Assembly (NCBI GenBank): GCA_001917585.1
Contig: MNEG01000045.1
Span: 1-32,581, forward strand
Direction: 5' to 3'
Length of the DNA: 32,581 nt
From: Candidatus Rokubacteria bacterium 13_1_40CM_68_15
GTDB taxonomy: Bacteria > Methylomirabilota > Methylomirabilia > Rokubacteriales > CSP1-6
Positions 7,122 through 15,654 of the stretch are shown here, one piece after another. The notes under the pieces are model-generated. The model had not been told where the DNA came from. It made no database searches and saw only the letters and a list, made by a program, of their open reading frames with translations. The translations under genes and the position numbers were made by a program. The number at the start of each line of letters is the position of its first letter. Positions within the stretch are counted from its first letter, which is position 1.

Positions 7122-8566
7122 CCGCAAGGCGCCGCGTACGCTTCATCGATGTGACGCTACGCGACGCCCACCAGTCGCTGTGGTCCACGCGCATGACGAC
7201 GGCCATGATGCTGCCGGTGGCGCCGGCGCTGGATCGGGCGGGGTTCGAGGCCATCGATCTCGTCGGCGGCGCCGTCTTCGACGTGTGCGTCCGCTACCTG
7301 CGCGAGGACCCCTGGGAGCGCATGCGCATCATGAGCCGGGCCATCACCCGGACGCCGCTCATCGTCATGACGCGGGCGCAGAGCCTCTTCACCTTCGAGT
7401 TTTTCGCCGATGACGTCGTCGCGCTGACCGCTCGGCGCATCGCCGCCAACGGCATCCGCTACGTCACTCCGTACGACGCGCTCAACGACATACGCAACAT
7501 GGAGGTGCCCGTGCGCGCCTCCAAAGCGGCCGGGCTCTACGTGGACGGCGGCATCGTGTACACGGTGAGCCCTTTCCACACCGACGAGTACTACGCTCGG
7601 AAGGCGCGGGAGCTGGTGGCGCTCGGCGTCGATGCCGTCTTCCTCAAGGATCCGAGTGGCCTGCTGACGCCCGAACGAACGCGTACGCTCATTCCGGCCC
7701 TGCGCGCAGCGGTTGGCGCCGTGCCGTTGCAGCTCCACTCCCACTGCCTCACCGGCCTGGCTCCGCTGTGCGCGCTGGAGGCCATCGAGCTCGGGGTGGA
7801 CGCCGTGCACACCGCGACCTCGCCACTTGCCCACGGCGCGTCGCATCCGCCCACGGAGTGGCTGGCCCGCAACGCCCGGCGCATGGGGCACGCCATCGAT
7901 CTTGACGTCGGCGCACTCGCTCCCGTCGCCGACTATTTCCGCTACGTGGCCGCGCGGGAGGGCAAGCCGCTCGGCGAGGTGGCCGAATACGACCTCTTTC
8001 ACTACGAGCACCAGGTGCCCGGCGGCATGATTTCGAACCTCCGCAGCCAGCTCCGGGACCTCGGGCTCGAGCACCGGCTGGAGGAGATCCTGGAAGAGGC
8101 GGCCCAGGTCCGTCGCGACCTCGGCTATCCGATCATCGTGAGTCCGTTCGCCCAGTTCGTGGTGACCCAAGCGGTGCTCAACGTGGTGGGCGGCGAGCGC
8201 TATCGGACCGTGCCCGACGAGGTGCAAAAGTATGTCCTTGGCTACTACGGCGAGCTGGCCGCCCCCGTGGAGCCCAAGGTACTCGACCGCGTCGCCGGCC
8301 GTGAGCAGCTGGTCACCGCGCGACCTGGCGAGCTGCTGGCGCCCGGCGTGGAGCGCGCGCGCCGCGAGCTCGGTCCCTTCGCGTCGGACGACGACCTGCT
8401 GCTGGCGATCTTCTACACCCCGGACCAGTACGCGGCGCTGGTCGACGCCCGTCCCATCAGGACCGACTATCCGGTCGCCCTGACGCCCCTCGTCACCCTC
8501 GTGAAGGAGCTGGCGGCTCGCCCGGCGGTGCGGTCCGTGTGGCTCGTCGAGGAGGCGTTGGGCTAG
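7118..8566 (+). CDS. Biotin-dependent carboxyltransferase subunit CT1 (oxaloacetate decarboxylase/pyruvate carboxylase type)
   Basis: A 482-residue TIM-barrel carboxyltransferase of the HMGL-like plus PYC/OADA family. It moves CO2 between carboxybiotin and a keto acid or similar acceptor. VTLRDAHQSLW (metal-ligand Asp16), VFLKDPSGLL (Lys177, the carboxylated lysine) and LHSHC (His207 and His209, metal ligands) are all present. HQVPGGMISNL matches the family's biotin-side motif. The usual VDTA segment reads VHTA here. There is no biotinyl domain, so it needs a separate carrier protein. The C-terminal 70 residues match CT3 (21552-22982) closely, including a PIRTDYPV segment missing from CT2. 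The GTG start overlaps the SDR stop, and the next gene starts directly after its TAG. Confidence 0.88.
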   Translation: MTARRRVRFIDVTLRDAHQSLWSTRMTTAMMLPVAPALDRAGFEAIDLVGGAVFDVCVRYLREDPWERMRIMSRAITRTPLIVMTRAQSLFTFEFFADDVVALTARRIAANGIRYVTPYDALNDIRNMEVPVRASKAAGLYVDGGIVYTVSPFHTDEYYARKARELVALGVDAVFLKDPSGLLTPERTRTLIPALRAAVGAVPLQLHSHCLTGLAPLCALEAIELGVDAVHTATSPLAHGASHPPTEWLARNARRMGHAIDLDVGALAPVADYFRYVAAREGKPLGEVAEYDLFHYEHQVPGGMISNLRSQLRDLGLEHRLEEILEEAAQVRRDLGYPIIVSPFAQFVVTQAVLNVVGGERYRTVPDEVQKYVLGYYGELAAPVEPKVLDRVAGREQLVTARPGELLAPGVERARRELGPFASDDDLLLAIFYTPDQYAALVDARPIRTDYPVALTPLVTLVKELAARPAVRSVWLVEEALG

Positions 8567-9976
8567 ATGGCGACAGTGGAGTTCGACGCCGGTGCTCACC
8601 GGCAAGCGATCACGCTGACCGACGGTGCCGCCGTGCTCGAGTACGTCGAGCAGCCGGCCACGGGCGAGGCAAACGCGCGCGTGGAACGGGCGCTCGATGC
8701 TCCGCTCGGCCTCCCGCCGCTCCGAGAGCTCGCGGCCACCCTGCCGGCCGGCCGTCGGCGCGTCGTCATCGCGTTCGACGATCCCAACCGTCCGCTCGCC
8801 ACGATCCGCACCGTGCTGCCCGCCGTGCTCCGGCACCTGAACGCCGCCGGCGTCGGCGACGATGACATCACGCTCGTCAGCGCGAACGGCATGCACCCGA
8901 AATTCAGCCGTGAGGCTTTCGCCGCCTATCTGGGCGCCGACGTCCTCGAGCGGTTCGGCGATCGCCTGCGCAATCACGACTGCGAGGACGTGGACGACCT
9001 GGTGGATCTCGGGACCACAGAATTCGGGGACGTGGTCCAGGTCAATCGCCAGGCAGTGGAAAGCGATCTGCTCGTCTACATCGGCAACGTGGCCGTGAAC
9101 ATCTGGGGCGGCTACTCGGGGACGGGCAGCGTGGTCGGTCTGGCCGGCGTCCGCGGGTTCGCCGGTCATCACGGCCGTCAGGGCATCGGCCATCCCGACT
9201 CCTGTCACGGTGATCCACGCGCGATGCTCTACCAGCGGCGCAAGCGCGCCGTCGCCGCGGCCATCGACCGGGGCCGACCTCGGCCCGTCTTCTACGTGGA
9301 GGCCATGACCGATGCCCGCGGCGTCATCGACGTCTTCGTGGGAAGCGCCGACGGCATCCGCGTCAGCGCCTGGCCAGAGGCCGACCGACGTTTCATGCGC
9401 TCCTCGCCGACCGCTGACGTCGTCATCGTCGGCCTGGCGCCGGCATTCCTCTACGGCCCGGCGCACAACCCGCTCATCGCGCTCACGGGCGTGTGCTTTC
9501 CCCTGCGGCTCTGGCGCGGGCAGCCGCTCCTGCGGCCGGGCGGCGTCGTCATCGGCGTGACCGACAGCCGGGGCGTCGTTGACGCGCTAACGCACCCCGG
9601 CTACGAGGAGGCGATTGCGGAATTCGGTCTGGCTCGATCGTTCGAGGCCCTCGCCAAGGCGGGACCTCGCATCGGTGGTGACGCCGCGCTGGTGGCGCGA
9701 TACCGCGCGGGCGGCGCGTATCATCCGTGGCATCCGCTCTGGCTCTTCGCCGAGGACGAGTACGGCATGACGCGGGCGGGCGCCATCATCATGGCGGGAG
9801 CCAAGCCGGGGATGCTCTGGCAGCGGCTCGGCTGCGTGGTGGCGCCGACGGTCGGGGACGCCCTGGTGCACGCGCGCGACCTCGTCGGCACACCGGCGCA
9901 GATCGTGGCGCTGCCCACGTACTGGTCGAGGCCGCGCGTCGCCTTCCAGGTGGCGGGAGAGGCGCAGACGCAGTGA
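8567..9976 (+). CDS. LarA-like protein (DUF2088 / lactate racemase N-terminal family) with altered cofactor site
   Basis: A 469-residue protein of the lactate racemase (LarA)/DUF2088 family. Lactate racemase uses a nickel-pincer nucleotide bound to a Lys to interconvert 2-hydroxy acids. Arg75 in FDDPNRPLA and His110 in NGMHPK match known family residues. The motif usually written H-x3-G-x-S-G-G-x-K reads NIWGGYSGTGS here. Asn178 stands where the His is expected and Ser188 where the cofactor-bearing Lys is expected. Two His (201, 202) follow at about the spacing of another metal His. The protein probably acts on a 2-hydroxy acid or related compound, perhaps without the covalent cofactor. It sits directly after CT1, with no gap, and before an ABC importer. 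I saw no cofactor-maturation genes (larB, larC, larE) in the window. Confidence 0.75.
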   Translation: MATVEFDAGAHRQAITLTDGAAVLEYVEQPATGEANARVERALDAPLGLPPLRELAATLPAGRRRVVIAFDDPNRPLATIRTVLPAVLRHLNAAGVGDDDITLVSANGMHPKFSREAFAAYLGADVLERFGDRLRNHDCEDVDDLVDLGTTEFGDVVQVNRQAVESDLLVYIGNVAVNIWGGYSGTGSVVGLAGVRGFAGHHGRQGIGHPDSCHGDPRAMLYQRRKRAVAAAIDRGRPRPVFYVEAMTDARGVIDVFVGSADGIRVSAWPEADRRFMRSSPTADVVIVGLAPAFLYGPAHNPLIALTGVCFPLRLWRGQPLLRPGGVVIGVTDSRGVVDALTHPGYEEAIAEFGLARSFEALAKAGPRIGGDAALVARYRAGGAYHPWHPLWLFAEDEYGMTRAGAIIMAGAKPGMLWQRLGCVVAPTVGDALVHARDLVGTPAQIVALPTYWSRPRVAFQVAGEAQTQ

Positions 9977-10005
9977 ACGGGAACGTGGACAGAAAGGACG
10001 CGCGC

Positions 10006-11004
10006 ATGACGTCGATGAAGCGGTGCACGGTCGCCCTGCTGGTCGTCCTGGTGGCGCTGGCGCTGCCCGTCGTCGGGGCCGCTCAGAAGATGACGACGCT
10101 CCGGGTGGGTGACCAGATCGGATCGGAGCTCGACTATGGCCCGTACTGGATCGCCGTCGAGAAGGGCTATTTCAAGGAGGAAGGCCTCACCACGGTGCGC
10201 AAAACATATCCGAACGGTCCGGCTACCTTGCTCGACTACAACAAGGGCGAGCTGGACGCGGTCATGGCCGGGTTCGGTCCCTTCCTGCAGGCGGCATCCC
10301 AGGGCTCCGACTACGTGATCGTCAGCTCCATCACCAAAGGCAACGCGCCGCTGGTGGCGCGGCCGGAGATCAGGTCGGCCAAGGACCTCAACGGCAAGCG
10401 CGTGGGCACGCCCGGGCTGGGGACGATCCACGACACGATGCTGACGCTCTACGAGCGGGAGCACGGCATCAAGGTCGAGCACGTCTCCGCCAAGATCACC
10501 GACCTCGTGGCCATGCTCGAGAAGAGCGAGGTGCAGGGGATCCTGTGCTGGGAGACGGTGGCGGCCACCACGGTGCGCGCGGTGAAGGGCGCGCACTACC
10601 TGGCTCCGCTGCCGGTGATCCCGGGCGCGGAGAGCCTCGAGGTAATCATCAGCCGCAAGATCGCCCAGAGCCAGCCCGAGGTGGCGCTCGGGTTCACGCG
10701 CGCGCTCCTCAAGGGCATGCGCTACATCGACAAGCATGAGGACGACGCCCTGCGCATCATCGCCCGGGCCATGAACGTTGCGGACGCTCTGGAGGTCGCC
10801 AAGCTGGCCAAGGCCCAGGTGAAGATCACCGATCCGTACATGGAGCCCAAGAGCGCGCAGATCATCTACCAGGCGCTCGTCGAGACGAAGAAAATCACCA
10901 CCGAGCGCGTGAAGAGCTACGACGACTTCATGCAGCGCTTCGTGGACTACTCGTTCCTCAAGAGGGCCGAGGAGTCGCTCAAGGGCTGGGAGCCGAAGAG
11001 ATAG
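10006..11004 (+). CDS. ABC importer substrate-binding protein (NMT1/SsuA-like), importer 1
   Basis: A 332-residue periplasmic binding protein of the NitT/TauT type. It has a Sec signal peptide (VALLVVLVALALPVVGA, likely cleaved before AQK). The mature protein carries YGPYWIAVEKGYFKEEGL, the hallmark N-terminal motif of SsuA/NMT1 proteins, then KDLNGKRVGTPG around the hinge. It would capture a small organic anion and hand it to the permease at 11013. ATG 10006 has AAAGGA upstream; ATG 10015 is also possible. It begins a complete binding protein-permease-ATPase set inside the IclR operon. The ligand is unknown. Confidence 0.85.
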   Translation: MTSMKRCTVALLVVLVALALPVVGAAQKMTTLRVGDQIGSELDYGPYWIAVEKGYFKEEGLTTVRKTYPNGPATLLDYNKGELDAVMAGFGPFLQAASQGSDYVIVSSITKGNAPLVARPEIRSAKDLNGKRVGTPGLGTIHDTMLTLYEREHGIKVEHVSAKITDLVAMLEKSEVQGILCWETVAATTVRAVKGAHYLAPLPVIPGAESLEVIISRKIAQSQPEVALGFTRALLKGMRYIDKHEDDALRIIARAMNVADALEVAKLAKAQVKITDPYMEPKSAQIIYQALVETKKITTERVKSYDDFMQRFVDYSFLKRAEESLKGWEPKR

Positions 11005-11012
11005 GAGACACG

Positions 11013-11852
11013 ATGAAGGTCGAGGCCGACGTCCTCGAAGTCGCCCGGGCCGCGTCGGTCCCCGCCACTGCCGGCCGAGGCCGGTCGCTGCGTGTGCTGC
11101 TGCACAACGCGGTGGCGGCCCTGGCCGTCCTTGCGGCCTGGCAGGTGGCAACCTGGGTCGTCCGCTCCGTCTTCTTCCCGAGCCCGTGGCAGGTCGCGCG
11201 CGCCCTGGTCGATCTCGGCCTGAACGGTGACGTCGCCGGCCACACGCTGCTCACGCACATGTGGTGGAGCATGGCGCGGCTGGCCGCGGGCTTCCTCATG
11301 GGCGTGCTGCTCGGCGTGCCGCTCGGCCTGCTCATGGGACTCTACAAGCCGCTCTACGCCGGCACGCGCGCGGCGCTGGAGCCGTTCCGCTTCATCCCGC
11401 CCATCGCCTGGATTCCCCTCACCATCGTGCTGCTGTCCGGCTTCTCGCGGTACGTGTTCCTCATCTGGCTCGGCGCGTTCTTTCCCATCTTCGTGGCCAC
11501 GCTGGTCGGCGTGCCGCGGGTCGAGCCAATCCACAAGAACGTAGCCAAGGTCCACGGAGCGGGCCGCTGGTACATCCTGCGCAAGGTCGTGATTCCCTCC
11601 ATCCTGCCCGACATCCTCGGCGGCATGCGGGTGGGGATGGGCACGGCGTGGATGACCATCGTGGCCGCGGAGATGAGCGGCGGAGAGACGACGGGCCTCG
11701 GCCGCATGATGGTGAACTATGCGGAACTGATCCGCATTCCCGAGATCGTCGTCGGCATGATCCTCATCGGCGCGCTCGGCTTCGCCATGAACGAGGTCCT
11801 GCTGCGCATCGAGCAGCGCCTCTTCCGCTGGCGGTGGGAGGTGACCCTGTGA
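11013..11852 (+). CDS. ABC importer permease (SsuC/TauC-like), importer 1
   Basis: A 279-residue inner-membrane permease of the BPD_transp_1 family. Six hydrophobic segments span about residues 28-275. It includes RFIPPIAWIPLTIVLL and GMRVGMGTAWMTIVAAE, both conserved in NitT/TauT permeases. The EAA-type cytoplasmic loop (VAKVHGAGRWYILRKVVIPS) contacts the ATPase. An AGGAG sequence precedes ATG 11013. The stop overlaps the GTG of the ATPase gene (GTGA). It should form a homodimer with two copies of the 11849-12595 ATPase. Confidence 0.88.
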   Translation: MKVEADVLEVARAASVPATAGRGRSLRVLLHNAVAALAVLAAWQVATWVVRSVFFPSPWQVARALVDLGLNGDVAGHTLLTHMWWSMARLAAGFLMGVLLGVPLGLLMGLYKPLYAGTRAALEPFRFIPPIAWIPLTIVLLSGFSRYVFLIWLGAFFPIFVATLVGVPRVEPIHKNVAKVHGAGRWYILRKVVIPSILPDILGGMRVGMGTAWMTIVAAEMSGGETTGLGRMMVNYAELIRIPEIVVGMILIGALGFAMNEVLLRIEQRLFRWRWEVTL

Positions 11853-12595
11853 GGGCCGGCGGCGAGAAGGTCCTCGTCGACGTTACCCAGCGCTTCGGCG
11901 ACCTCGTTGTCCTCGACCGACTCCGCTTCAGCATCGCCGCCAACGAGTTCGTGTGCGTCCTGGGCAAGAGTGGCTGCGGCAAAACGACGGTAGCGAACCT
12001 GCTGGCGGGGCTGCTACCGTGCTCGGAGGGCGCGGTGACTATCGACGGCGTTTCTGCCGATCCCCGTCGCCACGAGTTGGCCTTCGTCTTCCAGGAACCT
12101 TCGCTCTGGCCCTGGCGTACCGTCCGCGACAACATCCGCATCGGGCTTGAGATCAAGCGCGTGCCCGCCCCCGAGCTTGAGCGCCGCGTCGCCGACATGA
12201 TCGAGCTGGTCGGGCTGCGCGGCTTCGAGACATACTATCCCTATCAGATCTCGGGCGGCATGAAGCAGCGTGTGGCCATCGCCCGTGCCTTCGCCGTGGA
12301 CGCCGACCTCATCCTGATGGACGAGCCCTTCGCTGCGCTGGACGAGCAGACGCGTCACGGTATGCAGGCCGAGGTGCTGCGGATCTGGGAGCGGAAGAAG
12401 ACCACTGTGGTCTTCGTCACCCACAACCTCGAAGAGGCCATTTACCTAGCCGAGCGGATCATCGTCCTCACCGAGAAGCCCACGCGCATCAAGGCGAGCC
12501 TCGACGTCGAGCTGCCGCGGCCACGCGACTACGCGCATCCCGGGTTCATCGCGCTGCGCAAGCGGCTAGGCGAGCTGATGGGTTCGGCGTGGTGA
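11849..12595 (+). CDS. ABC importer ATP-binding protein (SsuB/TauB-like), importer 1
   Basis: A 248-residue ABC ATPase. Walker A GKSGCGKT is at residues 39-46, followed by Q-loop VFQEPSLWPW, signature ISGGMKQR (Ile instead of the usual Leu), Walker B LILMDEP and switch His in VTHN. It powers uptake through the permease encoded just upstream. I chose the GTG at 11849 because it overlaps the permease TGA and gives the normal N-terminal strand. The same frame extends upstream, but only as an out-of-frame reading of the permease gene. It overlaps the CT2 gene by four bases. Confidence 0.88.
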   Translation: MRAGGEKVLVDVTQRFGDLVVLDRLRFSIAANEFVCVLGKSGCGKTTVANLLAGLLPCSEGAVTIDGVSADPRRHELAFVFQEPSLWPWRTVRDNIRIGLEIKRVPAPELERRVADMIELVGLRGFETYYPYQISGGMKQRVAIARAFAVDADLILMDEPFAALDEQTRHGMQAEVLRIWERKKTTVVFVTHNLEEAIYLAERIIVLTEKPTRIKASLDVELPRPRDYAHPGFIALRKRLGELMGSAW

Positions 12596-13998
12596 CCGGC
12601 GCCGCCCGGGAACCCGATGCGGCCGCCATGGCCGACGAGGCGAGGGGCGTCCCGCGGGCGCATGAGGTCGGTGTCGTCGACGTGACCCTGCGCGACGCCC
12701 ATCAGTCGCTGTGGGCGACGCGCATGACGACCTCGATGATGCTGCCGATCGCCGAGCGCATGGATACCGTGGGGTTCCACGCCATCGACCTGATGGCCGC
12801 GGTGACGTTCGACGTCTGTGTGCGCTACCTCCGCGAGGACCCGTGGCAACGTATCCGCCTCATGGCGGCGCGGGTCCGGCGCACGCCGCTCAACGGCTGG
12901 GTGCGCAGCAAGAGCCTGGTCAGCTTCGACCTGGTCGCCGACGACGTCATCGAGCTCTGGGTCCGGCGCCTCGCCGCCAACGGACTGCGTCGCGTGACCT
13001 GCTTTGACGCACTCTTCGATCTCGATAACCTGGAGCCGTCCATCCGCGCCGCCAAGACGGCCGGCCTTTACACGGTCGGCGCACTGGTGTTCTCGCTGAG
13101 CCCCGTGCATACCGACCGGCTCTTCGCCGACAAGACGCGCGGCCTGGTGGCGCTCGGCGTCGACGCGATCTTATTGAAGGATTCGGCCGGCCTCCTCACC
13201 CCCGAGCGGGTGAAGACACTGCTGCCCGCCATGCAGGCAGCGCTGGACGGCCGCCCGCTCGAGATCCACTCCCACTGCACCACCGGGCTGGCTCCGATGG
13301 TCTACGCCGAGGCCCTGAAGCTCGGGGTGGACGCGGTGCACACCGCCATCTCGCCTCTCGCCAACGGCCCCTCGCTACCGCCGACGGAGCGGATCGTCGA
13401 CTTCGCGCGCCGTCTCGACCGCCGCGTGACCGTCGACGCCGAGGGACTGGCCACGATGGCGGCCTACTTTCGCGACGCCGCGCGTGCCGCCGGGAAGCCG
13501 CTCGGCCGGCCCGTGGAGTACGACCCGTTCCACTATCGCCACCAGGTGCCGGGCGGCATGATGACGAACCTGCGCGCTCAGCTCGTGGAGGCTGGGCTGG
13601 ACGCCCGCCTCGACGAGATCCTGGAGGAGATCTCCCGCGTGCGCGAGGAGCTGGGCTGGCTCAACATGGTCACGCCGACGTCGCAGCTGGTGGCCACGCA
13701 GGCCGTCCTCAACGTGGTGCAGGGCGAGCGGTACCGCACGATTCCCACCGAGGTGGTGAAGTACGCTCTTGGACACTACGGCGCCCCGCTGGCGCCCGTC
13801 GCGCCCGACGTGATGGACCGGATCATGAGCACGACCGACGCGCGCCATCACGCCGCGCGCGCGCCGCTCCGTCCCATGGTGGAGCGCGTCCGCGCGCGAC
13901 TCGGAGCAGGCGTCTCGGAGGATGAGCTCCTACTCCGCATCATGTTCCCCGAGGAGCACGTCGAGGCGATGCTCGCGCGTGCGGGGAAGGCGGCGTAA
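12592..13998 (+). CDS. Biotin-dependent carboxyltransferase subunit CT2
   Basis: A second carboxyltransferase paralogue of 468 residues. VTLRDAHQSLW holds Asp35, ILLKDSAGLL holds Lys196 and IHSHCTTG holds His226 and His228, so the metal site and carboxylated Lys look intact. VHTA again replaces VDTA, and HQVPGGMMTNL is kept. It differs from CT1 and CT3 by an extra 25-residue N-terminus and a shortened C-terminus that lacks the last 35-40 residues containing PIRTDYPV. It therefore probably has a different substrate or partner. I start it at GTG 12592, in a GTGA overlap with the ATPase gene; GTG 12589 and ATG 12628 are alternatives. It has no biotinyl domain of its own. Confidence 0.87.
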   Translation: MTGAAREPDAAAMADEARGVPRAHEVGVVDVTLRDAHQSLWATRMTTSMMLPIAERMDTVGFHAIDLMAAVTFDVCVRYLREDPWQRIRLMAARVRRTPLNGWVRSKSLVSFDLVADDVIELWVRRLAANGLRRVTCFDALFDLDNLEPSIRAAKTAGLYTVGALVFSLSPVHTDRLFADKTRGLVALGVDAILLKDSAGLLTPERVKTLLPAMQAALDGRPLEIHSHCTTGLAPMVYAEALKLGVDAVHTAISPLANGPSLPPTERIVDFARRLDRRVTVDAEGLATMAAYFRDAARAAGKPLGRPVEYDPFHYRHQVPGGMMTNLRAQLVEAGLDARLDEILEEISRVREELGWLNMVTPTSQLVATQAVLNVVQGERYRTIPTEVVKYALGHYGAPLAPVAPDVMDRIMSTTDARHHAARAPLRPMVERVRARLGAGVSEDELLLRIMFPEEHVEAMLARAGKAA

Positions 13999-14024
13999 GA
14001 CCCACAGCAATGGAGACACAAGGG

Positions 14025-14837
14025 ATGGAGCTCGAGGGACAGGTCGCGCTAGTGACGGGGGCGGCGCAGGGCATCGGGGAGGCCATCGCCCTGGCGCTGG
14101 CCGGTGCGGGCGCCGACGTGGTGGTCAACGACGTCAACGAGGAACGTGCGAAGGCGGCCGCGGTCCGCGTGCGGGACCTCGGCCGGCGGGCGCTGCCGTG
14201 GGTAGCCGACGTCTCGCGCGGGGACGCCGTGGCGGCGATGATGACGGCCGCTGTCCGGGACTTCGGTCACCTCGACATCCTCGTCAACAACGCCGGTATC
14301 GGCCAGCGGTCGATGGCCGAGGACATCTCGGAGGCGGACTGGCGCCGCGTGATCGACGTGAACCTCACCGGCGTGTTCCTCTGCGCGCGCGCGGCGATCC
14401 AGGTGATGAAGCCGCGCCGGCGCGGCCACATCGTCAACGTCGCCTCCATCGCAGGCAAGCGCATCAGCATCCACGGGGCCGCGCACTACACGGCGGCCAA
14501 GGCGGGTGTCATCGCGCTCACGCGCCACCTCGCCTACGAGCTGGGGCCTTACGGCATCCGCGTGAACGCCGTTTGCCCCGGAGAGACGGCGACGGCCCTC
14601 ATCGAGCGGATCGGCGATCCCGCCGTGCTGGAGTCGACCCGCCGACTCATCCCCCTGGGCCGCGTCGCGACACCGCAGGACCAAGCCGACGCGGTGCTGA
14701 TGCTCCTCTCGGATCGCGCGCGCTACGTCACCGGGATAGCCCTCGACGTGGACGGTGGGATGCTGCTCGGATGGATGGACAACGACATGTACGAGCAGCA
14801 CCGTCACGGCAGCGCCCGCGTCGACGCGACCGGGTGA
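14025..14837 (+). CDS. Short-chain dehydrogenase/reductase, last gene of the plus-strand operon
   Basis: A 270-residue classical SDR with TGAAQGIG, VNNAGI, NVASIAG (catalytic Ser), YTAAK (Tyr and Lys) and VNAVCPGETAT. The C-terminus has ARYVTGIALDVDGGML. The Asn-Asp after strand 2 (VVVNDVN) favours NAD. I prefer ATG 14025, which has GGAG nine bases upstream and gives the compact MELEGQVALVTG start; ATG 14010 is in frame but lacks a ribosome-binding site. It follows CT2 by 26 bases. The next gene is convergent, 41 bases away, across a weak GC-rich inverted repeat (arms 14841-14845 and 14859-14863) with no T-run. Confidence 0.87.
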   Translation: MELEGQVALVTGAAQGIGEAIALALAGAGADVVVNDVNEERAKAAAVRVRDLGRRALPWVADVSRGDAVAAMMTAAVRDFGHLDILVNNAGIGQRSMAEDISEADWRRVIDVNLTGVFLCARAAIQVMKPRRRGHIVNVASIAGKRISIHGAAHYTAAKAGVIALTRHLAYELGPYGIRVNAVCPGETATALIERIGDPAVLESTRRLIPLGRVATPQDQADAVLMLLSDRARYVTGIALDVDGGMLLGWMDNDMYEQHRHGSARVDATG

Positions 14838-14878
14838 CCGGCGGGCGGCGCTGGCCCCCCCGCAGAAGGGCGGCGACG

Positions 14879-15649
14879 TCAGGCCGGCGTCGACTCGAAG
14901 AGTTGCTGCCGCAGCCAGCGCTTGACATCGGCGGCGAGCTGGACCATAGCCGCGTGGGTCATGTCGCGCGGACGGGCGGAGTCCACCGTCTTGATCTCCT
15001 CGATGTGTCCGGGGCGGGGCGTCATGATGGCCACGCGGTCAGAGAGCTTGATCGCCTCGTCGATGCTGTGGGTGACGAAGATCACAGTCTTCCGCTCGCG
15101 CTGCCAGATCTTGAGCAGCTCGTCCTGCATGAACTCGCGCGTCTGGATGTCGAGCGAGGCGAACGGCTCGTCCATGAGGAGGATGGAGGGCTTCACGGCG
15201 AGTGCGCGCGCGATGCTCACGCGTTGCCGCATGCCGCCCGAGAGTTCGCGAGGGTAGCGCTTCTCAAACCCGCGCAGTCCCACCAGCCCGATGTAGTGGT
15301 CGGTGAGGTCGCGCTGCTCGGCCTCGGGCAGCCGCTTGCGCTTGAGCCCGTAGGCGATGTTCTGGACGACCGTGTACCAGGGAAACAGCGCGTACTCCTG
15401 GAAGACCACGGCACGCTCCCAGCCAGGCTCGCGGATCGTCTGCCCGCCGACCAGGAGCTCGCCGCGGGTCGGGGTCTCGAAGCCCGCCAGCAGGTTCAGC
15501 AGCGTCGTCTTGCCGCAGCCGCTCGGCCCCACGATCGAGAAGAACTCGTTGTCCTCGACGTGGAAGCTAACACCATGGAGCGCGAGGAGGGGCTCGCCCT
15601 TCAGCGGGATGTGCACCTTGCTGACGTTGCGGACGACGACTTGGGCCAT
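14879..15649 (-). CDS. ABC importer ATP-binding protein (SsuB/TauB-like), importer 2
   Basis: A 256-residue ABC ATPase with Walker A GPSGCGKT at residues 41-48, Q-loop [10 protein letters not shown], signature LSGGMRQR, Walker B ILLMDEP and VTHS switch His. I start it at ATG 15649, five bases after the permease stop; the same frame continues upstream only as an antisense-like reading of the permease. It is the last gene of the thirteen-gene minus-strand operon and pairs with the permease at 15655 and the binding protein at 16577. Confidence 0.88.
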   Translation of the reverse strand: MAQVVVRNVSKVHIPLKGEPLLALHGVSFHVEDNEFFSIVGPSGCGKTTLLNLLAGFETPTRGELLVGGQTIREPGWERAVVFQEYALFPWYTVVQNIAYGLKRKRLPEAEQRDLTDHYIGLVGLRGFEKRYPRELSGGMRQRVSIARALAVKPSILLMDEPFASLDIQTREFMQDELLKIWQRERKTVIFVTHSIDEAIKLSDRVAIMTPRPGHIEEIKTVDSARPRDMTHAAMVQLAADVKRWLRQQLFESTPA

Positions 15650-15654
15650 CGGCA

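Noticed and set aside
7157-9466. A 769-codon open frame on the minus strand
   Set aside because: It lies wholly antisense to CT1 and the LarA-like gene. The translation is rich in Arg, His, Gly and Asp without any family motif, as expected for the reverse of GC-rich codons.
9721-11151. A 476-codon minus-strand open frame
   Set aside because: It is antisense to the importer 1 binding protein; its leucine- and histidine-rich composition is typical of an antisense shadow.
14838-14878. Possible terminator between the two large convergent operons
   Set aside because: Only five-base GCGGG/CCCGC arms with a 13-base loop and no T-run on either strand; too weak to call.
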